Assembly (NCBI GenBank): GCA_025936755.1 | Contig: JAICSS010000002.1 | Coordinates: 81,845-145,844, forward strand | DNA from: Solirubrobacterales bacterium | Lineage (GTDB): Bacteria; Actinomycetota; Thermoleophilia; Solirubrobacterales; 70-9 | DNA: 64,000 bases | Direction: 5' to 3' | Part shown: piece by piece, positions 1-8,722 of the stretch | Numbering within the stretch: position 1 is the first letter of the stretch | Layout of the letters: every line of letters starts with the position of its first letter | Translations under genes and position numbers: made by a program | The notes under the pieces: model-generated | The model's database searches: none | Told to the model about the DNA's origin: nothing | The model's input: only the letters and a program-made list of their open reading frames with translations

Positions 1-2
1 TC

Positions 3-296
3 AGCGTCGTCGGCAACAGCAACCGCCCGCCGACCTTCGCCGTGCCCGTGGACCGGCCGGTCCACTTCGCGCTCACCTCGAGCGACGTCATCCACGCCTT
101 CTGGGTCCCCGAAGAGCGCTTCAAGCGCGACGCGATTCCCGACAAGACGAACGAGTTCGACCTCGAATTCGAAAATCCCGGTCGCGAGGAGGGGCTTTGC
201 TCCGAATTCTGCGGCCTGCGCCACAGCGGCATGCACTTCTGGGTCCAGGTCCTCCCCGGCGAAAGCTACGAGCGATGGCTAGCGGCGCAGCGGTAG
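3..296 (+). CDS. coxB: cytochrome c oxidase subunit II, C-terminal part (5' end outside window)
   Basis: Only the last 97 residues are visible and the frame is open at the left edge of the window. The segment is the periplasmic cupredoxin domain that accepts electrons from cytochrome c and passes them to subunit I. The dinuclear CuA site is complete: an upstream His in SSDVIHAFWVP, then the CSEFCGLRHSGMHF block that supplies two Cys, the Glu carbonyl, His and Met. The end overlaps the start of coxA by 22 bp, so the two are translated together. The rest of the gene (signal anchor, two membrane helices) lies upstream of the window. Confidence 0.93.
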   Translation, partial: SVVGNSNRPPTFAVPVDRPVHFALTSSDVIHAFWVPEERFKRDAIPDKTNEFDLEFENPGREEGLCSEFCGLRHSGMHFWVQVLPGESYERWLAAQR

Positions 297-1879
297 CCCT
301 GCCGGCCGAGCGCGCGGTCGGCTGGCTGGCGAGCACCGACCACAAGCGCACCGCGGCCAAGGTCGCGGCCGCCTCGCTCCTCTTCTTCGGCCTGAGCGGG
401 ATCCTGGCGTTGGCGATGCGAAGCGAGCTGGCCCAGCCGGGGCTGCAGTTCGTCTCCGACCACACCTACGACGAGCTCTTCACGATGCACGGCTCGGGGA
501 TGATCTACCTCTTCCTCGTCCCGGCGGCGCTGGGGCTGGGGCTCTACTTCGTGCCGCTGCAGGTCGGCGCCGCGGAGGTCTGGTCGCCGCGCCTGGCGCT
601 CTTCGGCTTCTGGGTCTACCTCTGCGGCGGCCTGGCGATGTATTCGGGCTTTCTCACCAACACCGGCGCCGGCAGCGACACCTGGACGGCGACGGTCCCG
701 CTCTCCAGCAGCACCGCCACGCCGGGGGTGGGGATGGACCTCTGGGTGATCGGCGTCGCCCTCGCCACTCTCGGCTCGCTGCTGATCGCGCTGACCGTAC
801 TGCTGACGATCGTCCGCCTGCGGGCGCCGGGGATGACGATGCTGCGGCTGCCGGTCTTCAGCTGGGCGATGCTGGCGACGACCTTCATGGTCCTCGCCTC
901 CTTCCCGGTCCTGATCGTGGCGATGGGCCTGCTGCTGGCCGAACGCCACCTCGGCGGCGTCTTCACCGGCTCCACCGGCTCGATCGCCTACCAGCACCTC
1001 TTCTGGTTCTACGGGCACCCGGTCGTCTACGTGATGTTCTTCCCCTTCGTCGGCGCAGTCGGCGAAGTCGTCGCCACCTTCTCGCGCAAACGCTTCTTCG
1101 GCTACCGGGCGCTGGTCGCGTCGCTGCTCGTCTTCACGGCGCTCTCGATGGCGGTCTGGGGGCACCACATGTTCGTCACCGGCGCGGTCCAGAACCAGTA
1201 CTTCTCGCTCACCTCGCATCTGCTCGCGGTGCCGGCGGGGATCGAGTACTTCGACCTGATCGCGACGATGGTCGGCGGCGCGATCCTGCTGCGGACGCCG
1301 ATGCTGTTCGCGCTCGGCTTCATCTGCCAGTTCTTGATCGGCGGCTTGACCGGGATCATCGTCGCCTCGCCGCCGCTCGATTACCACGTCAACGGCAGCT
1401 TCTTCATCGTCGCCCACTTCCACTACACGCTGTTCGCCGGCAGCTTCTTCGGCCTCCTCGCCGGGGTCCACTACTGGTTCCCGAAGGTGAGCGGGGCGAT
1501 GCTGCGCGAAGGGCTCGGCAAGCTCAGCTTCTGGCTGCTCGCGATCGGGGCGAACGTGACCTTCTTCCCGATGTTCTTCCTCGGCTTCGACGGGATGCCG
1601 CGCCGCGTGCCGGATTACGCGCCGCGCCTCGGCGACCTCAACCTCCTCTCCTCGATCGGCGCCGGGGTGATCGCCCTCGGCGTCCTCGTCTTCCTCGCCA
1701 ACGTCTGGATCTCGCTGCGCCGCCGGGTCCCGGCTGGGGACGACCCCTGGGGGGCGCAGACGCTGGAGTGGGCGACCAGCTCTCCCCCGCCCCGCCACAA
1801 CTTCGACTCGCTGCCGCCGATCGGCTCCCACGCGCCGCTGCTCGACCGCCGCGAAGCCGAGGAGGCGGCGCCGGCATGA
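275..1879 (+). CDS. coxA: haem-copper oxidase subunit I, divergent A-family-like
   Basis: A 534-residue membrane protein of about 12 helices that reduces oxygen at a haem/CuB site. All metal ligands are present: H72 (TMHGSGM, low-spin haem), H248 of GHPVVY, H297-H298 (WGHHMF) for CuB, and H381/H383 (VAHFHYTLF). Tyr252, the residue that cross-links to the CuB His, is kept. The usual proton-channel residues are not: the Glu of HPEVY is Val250, the K-channel Lys of TGIKVF is Glu324 (AGIEYF), and the D-channel Asp of IGARDMAFPRMN reads Glu101 with the Asn as Ala108. The ATG at 275 was chosen because residues before it are not oxidase-like and it gives a coupled overlap with coxB. Family assignment is sure; the exact subfamily is not, and a haem-copper NO reductase is a less likely alternative. 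Confidence 0.92.
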   Translation: MASGAAVALPAERAVGWLASTDHKRTAAKVAAASLLFFGLSGILALAMRSELAQPGLQFVSDHTYDELFTMHGSGMIYLFLVPAALGLGLYFVPLQVGAAEVWSPRLALFGFWVYLCGGLAMYSGFLTNTGAGSDTWTATVPLSSSTATPGVGMDLWVIGVALATLGSLLIALTVLLTIVRLRAPGMTMLRLPVFSWAMLATTFMVLASFPVLIVAMGLLLAERHLGGVFTGSTGSIAYQHLFWFYGHPVVYVMFFPFVGAVGEVVATFSRKRFFGYRALVASLLVFTALSMAVWGHHMFVTGAVQNQYFSLTSHLLAVPAGIEYFDLIATMVGGAILLRTPMLFALGFICQFLIGGLTGIIVASPPLDYHVNGSFFIVAHFHYTLFAGSFFGLLAGVHYWFPKVSGAMLREGLGKLSFWLLAIGANVTFFPMFFLGFDGMPRRVPDYAPRLGDLNLLSSIGAGVIALGVLVFLANVWISLRRRVPAGDDPWGAQTLEWATSSPPPRHNFDSLPPIGSHAPLLDRREAEEAAPA

Positions 1880-2211
1880 GGAGCGACAGCGCGCCGCTGC
1901 TCGCCTGGGGCTGCCTGCAGCTCCTGCTCGGCGCCGGGCTGGCGGCCTTCTCCGAAGGCGCGCCGGCGCTGCTCTTCCTTGCCTCGGCGGCGCCGGTCCT
2001 CATCCTCGCCGCCTGGACCCGGGCCCGGCCGCCGAGCGAGGAGCCGCGCCTCCTTCCCGGCCTCAGCGTCCCGGTGGTGGTGCTCGCGGTCGGCGCCGCG
2101 ACCGCAGCGGTCGGCCTGACCGCTGGGCTCTGGCTCTCCCTCGTCGGCGGCGAGATCGCCCTCTTCGGCGCGGTCTGGCTGGGACGCGAGCTGCGGGAGG
2201 AGCACCGGTGA
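1876..2211 (+). CDS. small membrane protein of the oxidase operon (possible subunit IV-like)
   Basis: A 111-residue protein with about four hydrophobic segments and a charged C terminus (GRELREEHR). It starts with ATG overlapping the coxA stop (ATGA) and its own stop overlaps the next GTG start, so it sits inside a tightly coupled respiratory operon. Actinobacterial oxidases often have a short membrane subunit IV encoded at this place, which makes that the best guess. I do not recognise a family motif, so the function is inferred from position and topology only. Confidence 0.75.
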   Translation: MRSDSAPLLAWGCLQLLLGAGLAAFSEGAPALLFLASAAPVLILAAWTRARPPSEEPRLLPGLSVPVVVLAVGAATAAVGLTAGLWLSLVGGEIALFGAVWLGRELREEHR

Positions 2212-2837
2212 AGGCGGTGAGGAGCGCAAGCTTCGCCGCCGGGCTCTGCGCACTCGCCGTCGGCCTCGCGATCGACGACGTCTCCCTCCCCGCCCACATG
2301 GCCGGCCACGGCATCGTCGTCGCGATCGCGGCGCCCCTGCTCGTTCTCGGCCGGCCTCTGAGCGCGCTGCTGCGGGCGCTGCCGCGGCCGACTGCGCGCG
2401 ACCTCGTCGCCCTGCTGCACTCGCGCCCGCTGCGGGTAGCGCTCTGGCCGCCGCCGGCCCTCCTCGCCTTCGTCGCCACGCAGCTCGCCTTCCACCTCAC
2501 CCCGCTCTACGGCGAGGCGCTGCGCGCCGGTCCCCTCCACGGGGTCGAGCACCTGCTCTTCCTCGCGACCGCGCTGTGGCTCTGGACCGTCTGCCTCGCG
2601 GTCGAGCCGCTGCCGGTCCGTTGGCCGCCGCTGGCGCGGGCCGGGCTGCTGATGGCGGCGATGATGCTCTCCGACGTCGGCTCGGTGAAGCTGATGGTCG
2701 ACGGCGAGGCTGCGGCGGGGGCGGCGATGACCGTCGCGATGATGCCGCTCGGCCTCGGCGCCGCGACGCTCGTCTGGACCTCGCTCCTGCGCGAAGAGCG
2801 CCGCGCGGCCCGGCAGGAGGCAGTCCATGCGGCCTAG
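2208..2837 (+). CDS. CtaG-like cytochrome c oxidase assembly membrane protein
   Basis: A 209-residue polytopic protein starting with GTG, coupled to the gene before it (GTGA) and overlapping qcrC by 11 bp. It keeps the spaced histidines on helices typical of the Bacillus caa3-type CtaG family: LPAHMAGHGIV near residue 30, AFHLTPLYGEAL near 95 and HGVEHLLFLATALWLW near 110. CtaG-type proteins help insert copper into the oxidase. Context fits, as it lies between the oxidase and bc-complex genes. Confidence in the exact family is moderate because the match was judged by eye. Confidence 0.78.
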   Translation: MKAVRSASFAAGLCALAVGLAIDDVSLPAHMAGHGIVVAIAAPLLVLGRPLSALLRALPRPTARDLVALLHSRPLRVALWPPPALLAFVATQLAFHLTPLYGEALRAGPLHGVEHLLFLATALWLWTVCLAVEPLPVRWPPLARAGLLMAAMMLSDVGSVKLMVDGEAAAGAAMTVAMMPLGLGAATLVWTSLLREERRAARQEAVHAA

Positions 2838-3636
2838 GCGCATCCTCATCGGCACCCTCGCCGCCGTGCTCGGCGCCTTCGCGATCGCGGTCTTCGCGCA
2901 GCCCCCGCAGGCACGTCCGCAAGGAGGATCGTCCGCCGGCACCGTGGCGGTGCCGACGGGGCTGCGCGAAGCAGGGCGGGCGCTCTTCGCGGAAGGCTGC
3001 TCGAGCTGCCACGGCTTCGAGGGCGAAGGCGTGCCGGGGCAGGCGCCGTCGCTGCGGGGAGCCGGGGAAGCGGCGGCGGACTTCTATCTGCGCACCGGGC
3101 GGATGCCGCTCGACCAGGTCGGCGAGGAGCCGCTGCGCGCCACCCCCCGCTACAGCGACAGCCAGATCCGCGCCCTCGACGCCTACGTAGCCTCGCTCGG
3201 ACCCGGCCCGGCGATCCCGGTGGTGGAACCGGGGCGGGGCTCGGTCAGCGACGGCATGCAGATGTTCAACGAATCGTGCGCGGGCTGCCACGGGACCGGC
3301 GGCAAGGGCGGCGTCGCGATCGGCGCCTACGCCCCGCCACTCGGCGAAGCGACCCCGACCGAGGTCGGCGAGGCGATCCGGGTAGGCCCCTACGTGATGC
3401 CGAGCTTCTCCGAAGCCCAGCTCGACCAGCGCGACCTCGACTCGATCGCCCGCTACGTCCAGCTGACCCAGAACCCCGACGACGCCGGCGGCTTCGGGAT
3501 CGGCCACATCGGCCCGGTGCCGGAGGGCCTCGTCGCCTGGTTCGCGGCGATCGCGGCCCTGCTCCTGGTCGCCCGCCTGATCGGCCAGCGCAACGAGGGC
3601 GACGAACCCGGCGGCGAGGAAGGAGGCAAGGCATGA
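2827..3636 (+). CDS. qcrC: dihaem cytochrome c subunit of menaquinol-cytochrome c reductase
   Basis: A 269-residue protein with an N-terminal signal or anchor helix (ILIGTLAAVLGAFAIAVFA), two c-type haem sites (CSSCHGFEGEG near residue 58 and CAGCHGTGGKG near 151) and a C-terminal membrane helix (LVAWFAAIAALLLVARLIG). This architecture is that of actinobacterial QcrC, which replaces cytochrome c1 plus soluble cytochrome c and wires the bc complex directly to the oxidase as a supercomplex. The ATG lies within the end of the previous gene, and its stop overlaps the qcrA start (ATGA). Met ligands for both haems are plausible (GRMPLDQ, YVMPSFS). Confidence 0.93.
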   Translation: MRPRRILIGTLAAVLGAFAIAVFAQPPQARPQGGSSAGTVAVPTGLREAGRALFAEGCSSCHGFEGEGVPGQAPSLRGAGEAAADFYLRTGRMPLDQVGEEPLRATPRYSDSQIRALDAYVASLGPGPAIPVVEPGRGSVSDGMQMFNESCAGCHGTGGKGGVAIGAYAPPLGEATPTEVGEAIRVGPYVMPSFSEAQLDQRDLDSIARYVQLTQNPDDAGGFGIGHIGPVPEGLVAWFAAIAALLLVARLIGQRNEGDEPGGEEGGKA

Positions 3637-4634
3637 AGTGGTTCCTGGCAGCCCTGCGCTGGGCCTGGCGCCTCGCGGTGGCGGCGGTCGTCCTCGTCCT
3701 CGGCCGCCGCGGCGAGGGCAAGCTCGAGCGCGAGCTGCCGGCGAGCCCCCGAGCCGAGGGCGCGGTCGCGGCGCTGCTCTTCGGCGCCGGCCTGGCGGGG
3801 GTCGCCTTCGTCCTCGTCTACGCCTTCGACGGCGCCGACACCCAGCTCCTCGGCGCCGCGATCGCCCTCGCCCTGGGCCTGATCGGGGCCGCCCTGATCC
3901 TCGCCGCCGGCCGCGTCCTCCCCCAGGAACAGCTGGAGGAGGAGCGGCCCAGCTTCGCCGTTCCCACCGCCGAGGAGGAGCACCATCACGACGAAGCGGC
4001 CGAGGAGACCGTCCGCGCCCTCCACAAAGGCCGCGAAGGCGTCACCCGCCGCCGCCTGCTCGGCGCCGCCGGAGCTACCGCCGGGCTCGGGCTCGGCGCC
4101 GCGGCGCTGACGCCGCTCGCCTCGCTCGGACCGCGCGTCGGCAAGCTGCTCGAAGAGTCGCCCTGGCGCGACGGCACCGCCCTGGTCGAGGAGAACGACC
4201 TGCCGGTCCGCGCCGGGGACCTCGAGGTCGGCTCCTTCCTCACCGCCTTCGCCGAAGGCGCCGACAAACGCGAACTCGCCGCCGCGGTGGTCGTCGTCCG
4301 GGTCGAAGAGAGCGAACTGGAACTGCCGCCCGAGCGCCGCGACTGGGCGCCGGAAGGCCTGCTGGCCTTCTCGAAGATCTGCACCCACGCCCAGTGCGCG
4401 GTCAGCCTCTTCCGCTACCCCCTCTTCGCCGAACGCTCGCCGGGGCCGGCGCTCGTCTGCCCCTGCCACTACTCGACCTTCGACGTCCTCAGCGGCGGCA
4501 ACCGCGTCTTCGGCCCGGCGGTGCGGCCGCTGCCGCAGCTGCCGCTGCGGATCGAAGCCGGGCGCCTGGTCGCGGCCGGCGATTTCTCCGGCCCGGTCGG
4601 ACCCTCCTGGGGCGGGGTGAGAGAAGGGTCGTGA
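3633..4634 (+). CDS. qcrA: Rieske iron-sulfur subunit of menaquinol-cytochrome c reductase
   Basis: A 333-residue protein carrying the Rieske 2Fe-2S domain: first ligand loop CTHAQC and second CPCHYSTFDV, each giving one Cys and one His to the cluster, with the disulfide Cys residues also present. Upstream are two membrane helices and a third preceded by TRRRLLGAAGATAG, the twin-arginine-like segment seen in three-helix actinobacterial QcrA. Electrons pass from menaquinol through this cluster to QcrC. The ATG overlaps the qcrC stop and the stop codon overlaps the GTG of qcrB. Confidence 0.94.
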   Translation: MKWFLAALRWAWRLAVAAVVLVLGRRGEGKLERELPASPRAEGAVAALLFGAGLAGVAFVLVYAFDGADTQLLGAAIALALGLIGAALILAAGRVLPQEQLEEERPSFAVPTAEEEHHHDEAAEETVRALHKGREGVTRRRLLGAAGATAGLGLGAAALTPLASLGPRVGKLLEESPWRDGTALVEENDLPVRAGDLEVGSFLTAFAEGADKRELAAAVVVVRVEESELELPPERRDWAPEGLLAFSKICTHAQCAVSLFRYPLFAERSPGPALVCPCHYSTFDVLSGGNRVFGPAVRPLPQLPLRIEAGRLVAAGDFSGPVGPSWGGVREGS

Positions 4635-6037
4635 TCCGCCGCGCCGTCAGGTTCCTCGACCAGCGCGCCGGCGCCGGCTCGGCGCTGGGCAAGGCGCTGC
4701 GCTACGTCTTCCCCGACCACTGGACCTTCCTCTTCGGCGAGATCGCCCTCTACTCGTTCGTGATCCTGGTCGCGACCGGGATCTACCTGACGCTCTTCTT
4801 CGAGCCCTCGAGCTCGACGATCGTCTACCACGGCTCCTACGCGCCGCTGCAGGGACAGGAGATGTCGAAAGCGTATGCCTCCGCACTGACCCTCTCCTTC
4901 GAAGTGCCCGCCGGCCTGCTGATCCGCCAGGTCCACCACTGGACGGCGCTGGTCTTCCTGGCGGCGATCGTCCTGCACCTGATGCGGATCTTCTTCACCG
5001 GCGCCTACCGCAAGCCGCGCGACCTCAACTACTACGTCGGCCTGACGATGCTGACGCTGGCGGTGATCGAGGGCTACGCCGGCTACTCGCTGCTCGACGA
5101 CCTGCTCTCGGGGATGGGGCTGGCGATCGGCAACGCCGTCGCCCTCTCGATCCCGGTCGTCGGCGGCCAGCTGGGGACGCTGATCTGGGGCGGGCGCTTC
5201 CCCGGCACCGACGCCTTCTTCTCGCGCCTCTACATCGCCCACGTCTTCATCTTCCCGGTGCTGATCGGCTCGCTGATGGCGCTGCACCTGGCGATGGTCG
5301 CGATCCCCAGGCACACCCAGTTCCGCGGCCGGCGCCGCCGCGAGTCCAACGTGATCGGAACGCCGCTGTGGCCGGGCTACGCGCTGCGCTCGCTCGGCCT
5401 CTTCTTCAGCGTCGCCGCGGTCCTCTTCGCCCTCGGCGGCCTCGTCCAGATCAACCCGATCTGGCAGTGGGGGCCGTACGAGCCCTACCTGGGGACCAAC
5501 GGCGCCCAGCCCGACTGGTACCTGGGCTGGCTGATCGGGGCGCTGCGGCTGATGCCCCACTTCGACGTCGTCATCGGCGGCTACACGCTCGTCCCGAACC
5601 CGTTCTGGGGCGGCGTCCTCTTCCCCGGCCTCGTCTTCGGCTTCCTCTACGCCTGGCCGGCGATCGAGCGCCGCCTCGACCGCGACTACGCTCCCCACAA
5701 CCTGCTCGACCGCCCGCGCGACAACCCGCGCCGAACCGCGATCGGCGCCGCCCTCTTCGCCTGGGTGGCGACGATCTTCTTCGCCGGCGCCGCCGACCGC
5801 GCCTTCGTCCAGCTCGGGGTCCCCTACGAAGGCCAGCTCTGGGGTTACCGGGCGGCCTCGGTCCTGGTCCCGACCGCCGCCTACCTCCTCACCCGCCGCG
5901 TCTGCGAGCACCTGCGCGAGGACGGCGGGCACCCCGGCCGCGGCTCGGGCGCGCGGGTCCTCGCCCGCAGCCGCAGCGGCGGCTTCGAGGAGCTGCGGCC
6001 ACAGGGCCAAAGCGCCGCCGATGGCGAACAGGGGTAG
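4631..6037 (+). CDS. qcrB: cytochrome b subunit of menaquinol-cytochrome c reductase
   Basis: A 468-residue membrane protein with the paired haem b histidines in QVHHWTALVFLAAIVLHL and YIAHVFIFPV...MALHLAMV. The quinol-oxidation motif reads PDWY, the actinobacterial form of PEWY. N-terminal (b6-like) and subunit IV-like parts are fused, as in QcrB. The GTG start at 4631 overlaps the qcrA stop; earlier codons in this frame encode low-complexity shadow sequence. It closes the respiratory operon; about 110 bp without an obvious strong terminator follow. Confidence 0.95.
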   Translation: MIRRAVRFLDQRAGAGSALGKALRYVFPDHWTFLFGEIALYSFVILVATGIYLTLFFEPSSSTIVYHGSYAPLQGQEMSKAYASALTLSFEVPAGLLIRQVHHWTALVFLAAIVLHLMRIFFTGAYRKPRDLNYYVGLTMLTLAVIEGYAGYSLLDDLLSGMGLAIGNAVALSIPVVGGQLGTLIWGGRFPGTDAFFSRLYIAHVFIFPVLIGSLMALHLAMVAIPRHTQFRGRRRRESNVIGTPLWPGYALRSLGLFFSVAAVLFALGGLVQINPIWQWGPYEPYLGTNGAQPDWYLGWLIGALRLMPHFDVVIGGYTLVPNPFWGGVLFPGLVFGFLYAWPAIERRLDRDYAPHNLLDRPRDNPRRTAIGAALFAWVATIFFAGAADRAFVQLGVPYEGQLWGYRAASVLVPTAAYLLTRRVCEHLREDGGHPGRGSGARVLARSRSGGFEELRPQGQSAADGEQG

Positions 6038-6150
6038 CTAAAAACTCCGGCCCTCCGGCGACCGGGGGCTGCTGAAGGGACGGACCGAGCAGGTCAGATC
6101 TCTTACACAGCCATCCTCGCCTGACCGCCACGGGTCTTTACGCTGACACG

Positions 6151-6930
6151 GTGACCACGGTTGCGGTGCTGCAGATCGACCCGGACCTTGCCGACGGGAT
6201 CACCGAGCCACGACTGCCGGCGGCGGTGCGCGCCTGCCGGGCGAGGGCGATCGACGTCGCGAGCGGCCGCTGGGAGGCCGAGAGCCTCGCCGGGGAGCAA
6301 TCGGGCTTCGGGCTCCTGGTCGTCTCGGGAATCCTCTGTCGCCGCGTGGTGCAGGGCGAGTGCAACGGGGCGGAGGTCGTCGGGCCGGGCGATCTGCTGC
6401 GACCCTGGGAAGGCATCGGCGGCTGGGCGAGCATCCCGACCGAATCGAGCTGGCGGGTGATCGAACCCGGTCGCCTGGCCATCCTCGACGGGGGTTTCGT
6501 GCGGCGCGCCAACCCCTACCCCGAGGTGGGGATCGGCCTCGTTCGACGCGCCCTGCAGCGCTCGCGCTACCTCGCCGTCCTGATCGCGATCATCAGCCAG
6601 CGACGGATCGAGACGAGGCTGACGATGCTCTTCTGGCATCTCGCAGATCGCTTCGGCCACGTCAGCGGCGAATGGGTGGAGATCCCGGTGCCGCTCACCC
6701 ACTCCACGCTCGCCGAGCTCGTCGCCGCCCGCCGGCCCTCGGTGACGACGGCGCTCTCGCACCTCTACGAGCGCGACATCGTCCAGCGCGCCGAGAGGGG
6801 CTGGCGCCTGCGGGGAGAGGTTCCACCAGAGCTGCTCGAGGTTCAGGGCGTCGGCGCGTCCGAGGAGGCAGGGCGGAGCGCCGGCGCCCCGGCCTCGAGC
6901 AGCCTGGAGACCGCCTCGCCCCGATCCTGA
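6151..6930 (+). CDS. Crp/Fnr-family transcriptional regulator
   Basis: A 259-residue protein with an N-terminal cyclic-nucleotide-binding-like beta roll (VVSGILCRRVVQGECNGAEVVGPGDLL) and a C-terminal winged helix (THSTLAELVAARRPSVTTALSHLYERDIVQRAERGW at about 185-220). No cysteine cluster of the FNR type is evident, so the signal is unknown. The GTG at 6151 is used because the frame is not open usefully before it. It lies just after the respiratory operon and could respond to energy or redox state, but that is inference. The last 88 bp overlap the 3' end of the convergent STAS gene. Confidence 0.85.
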   Translation: MTTVAVLQIDPDLADGITEPRLPAAVRACRARAIDVASGRWEAESLAGEQSGFGLLVVSGILCRRVVQGECNGAEVVGPGDLLRPWEGIGGWASIPTESSWRVIEPGRLAILDGGFVRRANPYPEVGIGLVRRALQRSRYLAVLIAIISQRRIETRLTMLFWHLADRFGHVSGEWVEIPVPLTHSTLAELVAARRPSVTTALSHLYERDIVQRAERGWRLRGEVPPELLEVQGVGASEEAGRSAGAPASSSLETASPRS

Positions 6931-7274
6931 GCGATCGCCAGCGCGCCGCAGAGCTCGGTCACCTCGATCAGCCTGCGCACCTGCCCCGTGGCGCCGAACC
7001 CGCCCAGCCGCAGCCCTTGACCGGCGAGCGAGGAGCGGACGAGGAGGATGGCCGCAAGCGCGGCCGAGTCGAGGAACTCGCAGGCGCGGAGGTCGAGCAA
7101 GACGTGACGCTCTCTGGCAGCAGCGAGACGCAGCTCCTCACCGAAGGCCGCTGCACCGGAGCCATCCACCTCCCCGACGAGCCGCAGCTCCACAAGGCCT
7201 GGAGCCCCCTCGGGGAGGGAGCTTTCGAAACGGCCGATCGGCCGGGTCGGTGCGAGGTGTCCCGCGGCCACCAT
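6843..7274 (-). CDS. STAS-domain protein (anti-sigma factor antagonist-like)
   Basis: A 143-residue single-domain protein. LRLVGEVDGSGAAAFGEEL followed by RHVLLDLRACEFLDSAALAAIL matches the STAS fold; the Ser70 in FLDSAAL is at the place phosphorylated by anti-sigma kinases in SpoIIAA/RsbV proteins. It would switch partners with a kinase or anti-sigma factor; none is encoded next to it. The ATG at 7274 directly precedes the conserved part. The C-terminal tail after residue 120 is Ala/Pro rich and lies over the end of the Crp-type gene on the other strand. Confidence 0.8.
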   Translation of the reverse strand: MVAAGHLAPTRPIGRFESSLPEGAPGLVELRLVGEVDGSGAAAFGEELRLAAARERHVLLDLRACEFLDSAALAAILLVRSSLAGQGLRLGGFGATGQVRRLIEVTELCGALAIAQDRGEAVSRLLEAGAPALRPASSDAPTP

Positions 7275-7430
7275 TCTGTTGTAGCGCCGGGCAGGACGAA
7301 TTTCCGGATCGCTGTCAGCGCGGTGACAGGGGGCTGCGACTTCCGGGTCGGCCGCCGTGTTGGCGGGGAGGTGGGAGACATCCAGGGAGGGATGCAAACC
7401 GGCCGCCGCGCGGCCCGACGGAAGGACCAG

Positions 7431-8585
7431 ATGACGAACGCAAGACAGCCGAGACCGGGGCGAAGGCCCGCACTCGCGACGGCGCTCGCCGTGGCGGCGC
7501 TGGCGGCGCTTGCCCCGAGCGCCCTCGCAGCCTCCGCGCCCCGCGACCCGATCGCGAGCGGGACCACCGACCTGCACATGAAGAAGGGCTTCCTGCGCAA
7601 GCTCGCCAACGACGCGATCACCGTGCAGGGACTCGGCGCCGGCACCGTCGCCGCCAGCAAGATCAGGCTCCCGGTACGGAGCGGCGCGCTCGACCCGACC
7701 GACGTGCAGGGCTTCCTCGAAGAGCGCGGCGGGTTCAAGCTGGCGCGCGGCGCCCGCGGCGTGCCGATCACCAAGGTCACCGTCAACACGGTCAGCCTCG
7801 GCGTCTACGCGACGATCGCCAAGGCGCACATGCAGCTCGGCAGCCTGCTGCTGCCCACCTCCGCCCGCGAAGGCTTCGGCGCCAACCTCAAGGTCGTCAA
7901 GCTCTCGCTGACCGCAAAGGCGGCGCGGCGGATCAGCAACCGGCTCGGCCTCCGGGGCACCCACCGGCTCAACTCCGGCCGGACGCTCAGCAACCTCTAC
8001 TCCACCGCCCAGCCGGAAACGGTGACGGTGTTGCCCCAGGGGTCTGCGACTCTCGTCGGCGACACCGCCACGCTCCATAAATTCGCGGAAAAGGGCGTAA
8101 AAGTCCCGGACGGGTTCACCGCGGTCGCTCCCGCCGCCCATCCGGACGCCCTCTCCTTCCAGTTCCCGGTCAAAGGCGGGAACCTGGCGCCGGACGCGAG
8201 CAAGGGCAGCATCGAAACCAGCGGCGGGGTACAGATCCTGAAAGAAGCCGAACCGTTCTCGCCGACGGTGCGGTTGAACAACGTCATCGTCGACTTCAGC
8301 GCGAAGACGGCGACGGTGGAACTGGAAATCCTCCCCCACCCGCCGTTCCCCGGAGCGGTCGGGCGCTCCTCGATCGTCGACCTGACCCTGCCGCCGGGCT
8401 CGGTGGTGGCCGATCCCACGGCGAGGACGATCGCGGTCAAAGGCGCCGAAGCCCGGCTGCAGACGGTGGCGGCCTCGACCCTGAACGACGTGTTCGACCA
8501 GCCGGCCCCCGAACCGCCGCCCTCGAGCAACTTCGTGGTCGGCGATCCGCTCGGCACCTTCTCGATGACGGTGCAGGCCCGGTAG
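7431..8585 (+). CDS. secreted protein with two tandem HtaA-like repeats
   Basis: A 384-residue exported protein. A signal peptide (PALATALAVAALAALAPSALA) ends near residue 34. Two related modules follow, about 45-165 and 204-335: both open with a short helix (LRKLAN / LHKFAE), then a G-rich strand and paired beta-strands ending in KVTVN / NVIVDF. The pattern resembles HtaA haem-binding domains, but conserved haem ligands were not confirmed. The ATG at 7431 has a good ribosome site (GGAAGGA) 5 bases before it, which favours it over an ATG at 7392. It is probably cell-surface; the substrate is unknown. Confidence 0.7.
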   Translation: MTNARQPRPGRRPALATALAVAALAALAPSALAASAPRDPIASGTTDLHMKKGFLRKLANDAITVQGLGAGTVAASKIRLPVRSGALDPTDVQGFLEERGGFKLARGARGVPITKVTVNTVSLGVYATIAKAHMQLGSLLLPTSAREGFGANLKVVKLSLTAKAARRISNRLGLRGTHRLNSGRTLSNLYSTAQPETVTVLPQGSATLVGDTATLHKFAEKGVKVPDGFTAVAPAAHPDALSFQFPVKGGNLAPDASKGSIETSGGVQILKEAEPFSPTVRLNNVIVDFSAKTATVELEILPHPPFPGAVGRSSIVDLTLPPGSVVADPTARTIAVKGAEARLQTVAASTLNDVFDQPAPEPPPSSNFVVGDPLGTFSMTVQAR

Positions 8586-8595
8586 ACGGGAGCAG

Positions 8596-8648
8596 GGGCC
8601 CGTTCTGTGAAGACGGGCCCGATATCTCCCGTAAGAGCTCTGACGGGA
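8596..8648 (+). terminator. two tandem hairpins between secreted-protein genes
   Basis: GGGCCCGT at 8596-8603 pairs perfectly with ACGGGCCC at 8613-8620, and TCCCGT at 8627-8632 with ACGGGA at 8643-8648. No U-run follows, so this is either a weak terminator or a processing/stability element between the two secreted-protein genes. Confidence 0.45.
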
Positions 8649-8722
8649 ACCGTTAGCGGCACGTCTCCCTGGGCACCTGAGCATCAGGGACCAGAAGAGA
8701 AAGCCAGGGAAGGGAGATCACG

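Noticed and set aside
266..1831. A 521-codon open frame on the - strand of coxA
   Set aside because: Composition is Arg/Glu/Asp/His-rich without hydrophobic cores, as expected when a G+C-rich membrane-protein gene is read backwards. The same holds for the long antisense frames over qcrA, qcrB, ppx, mfd, metG and others.
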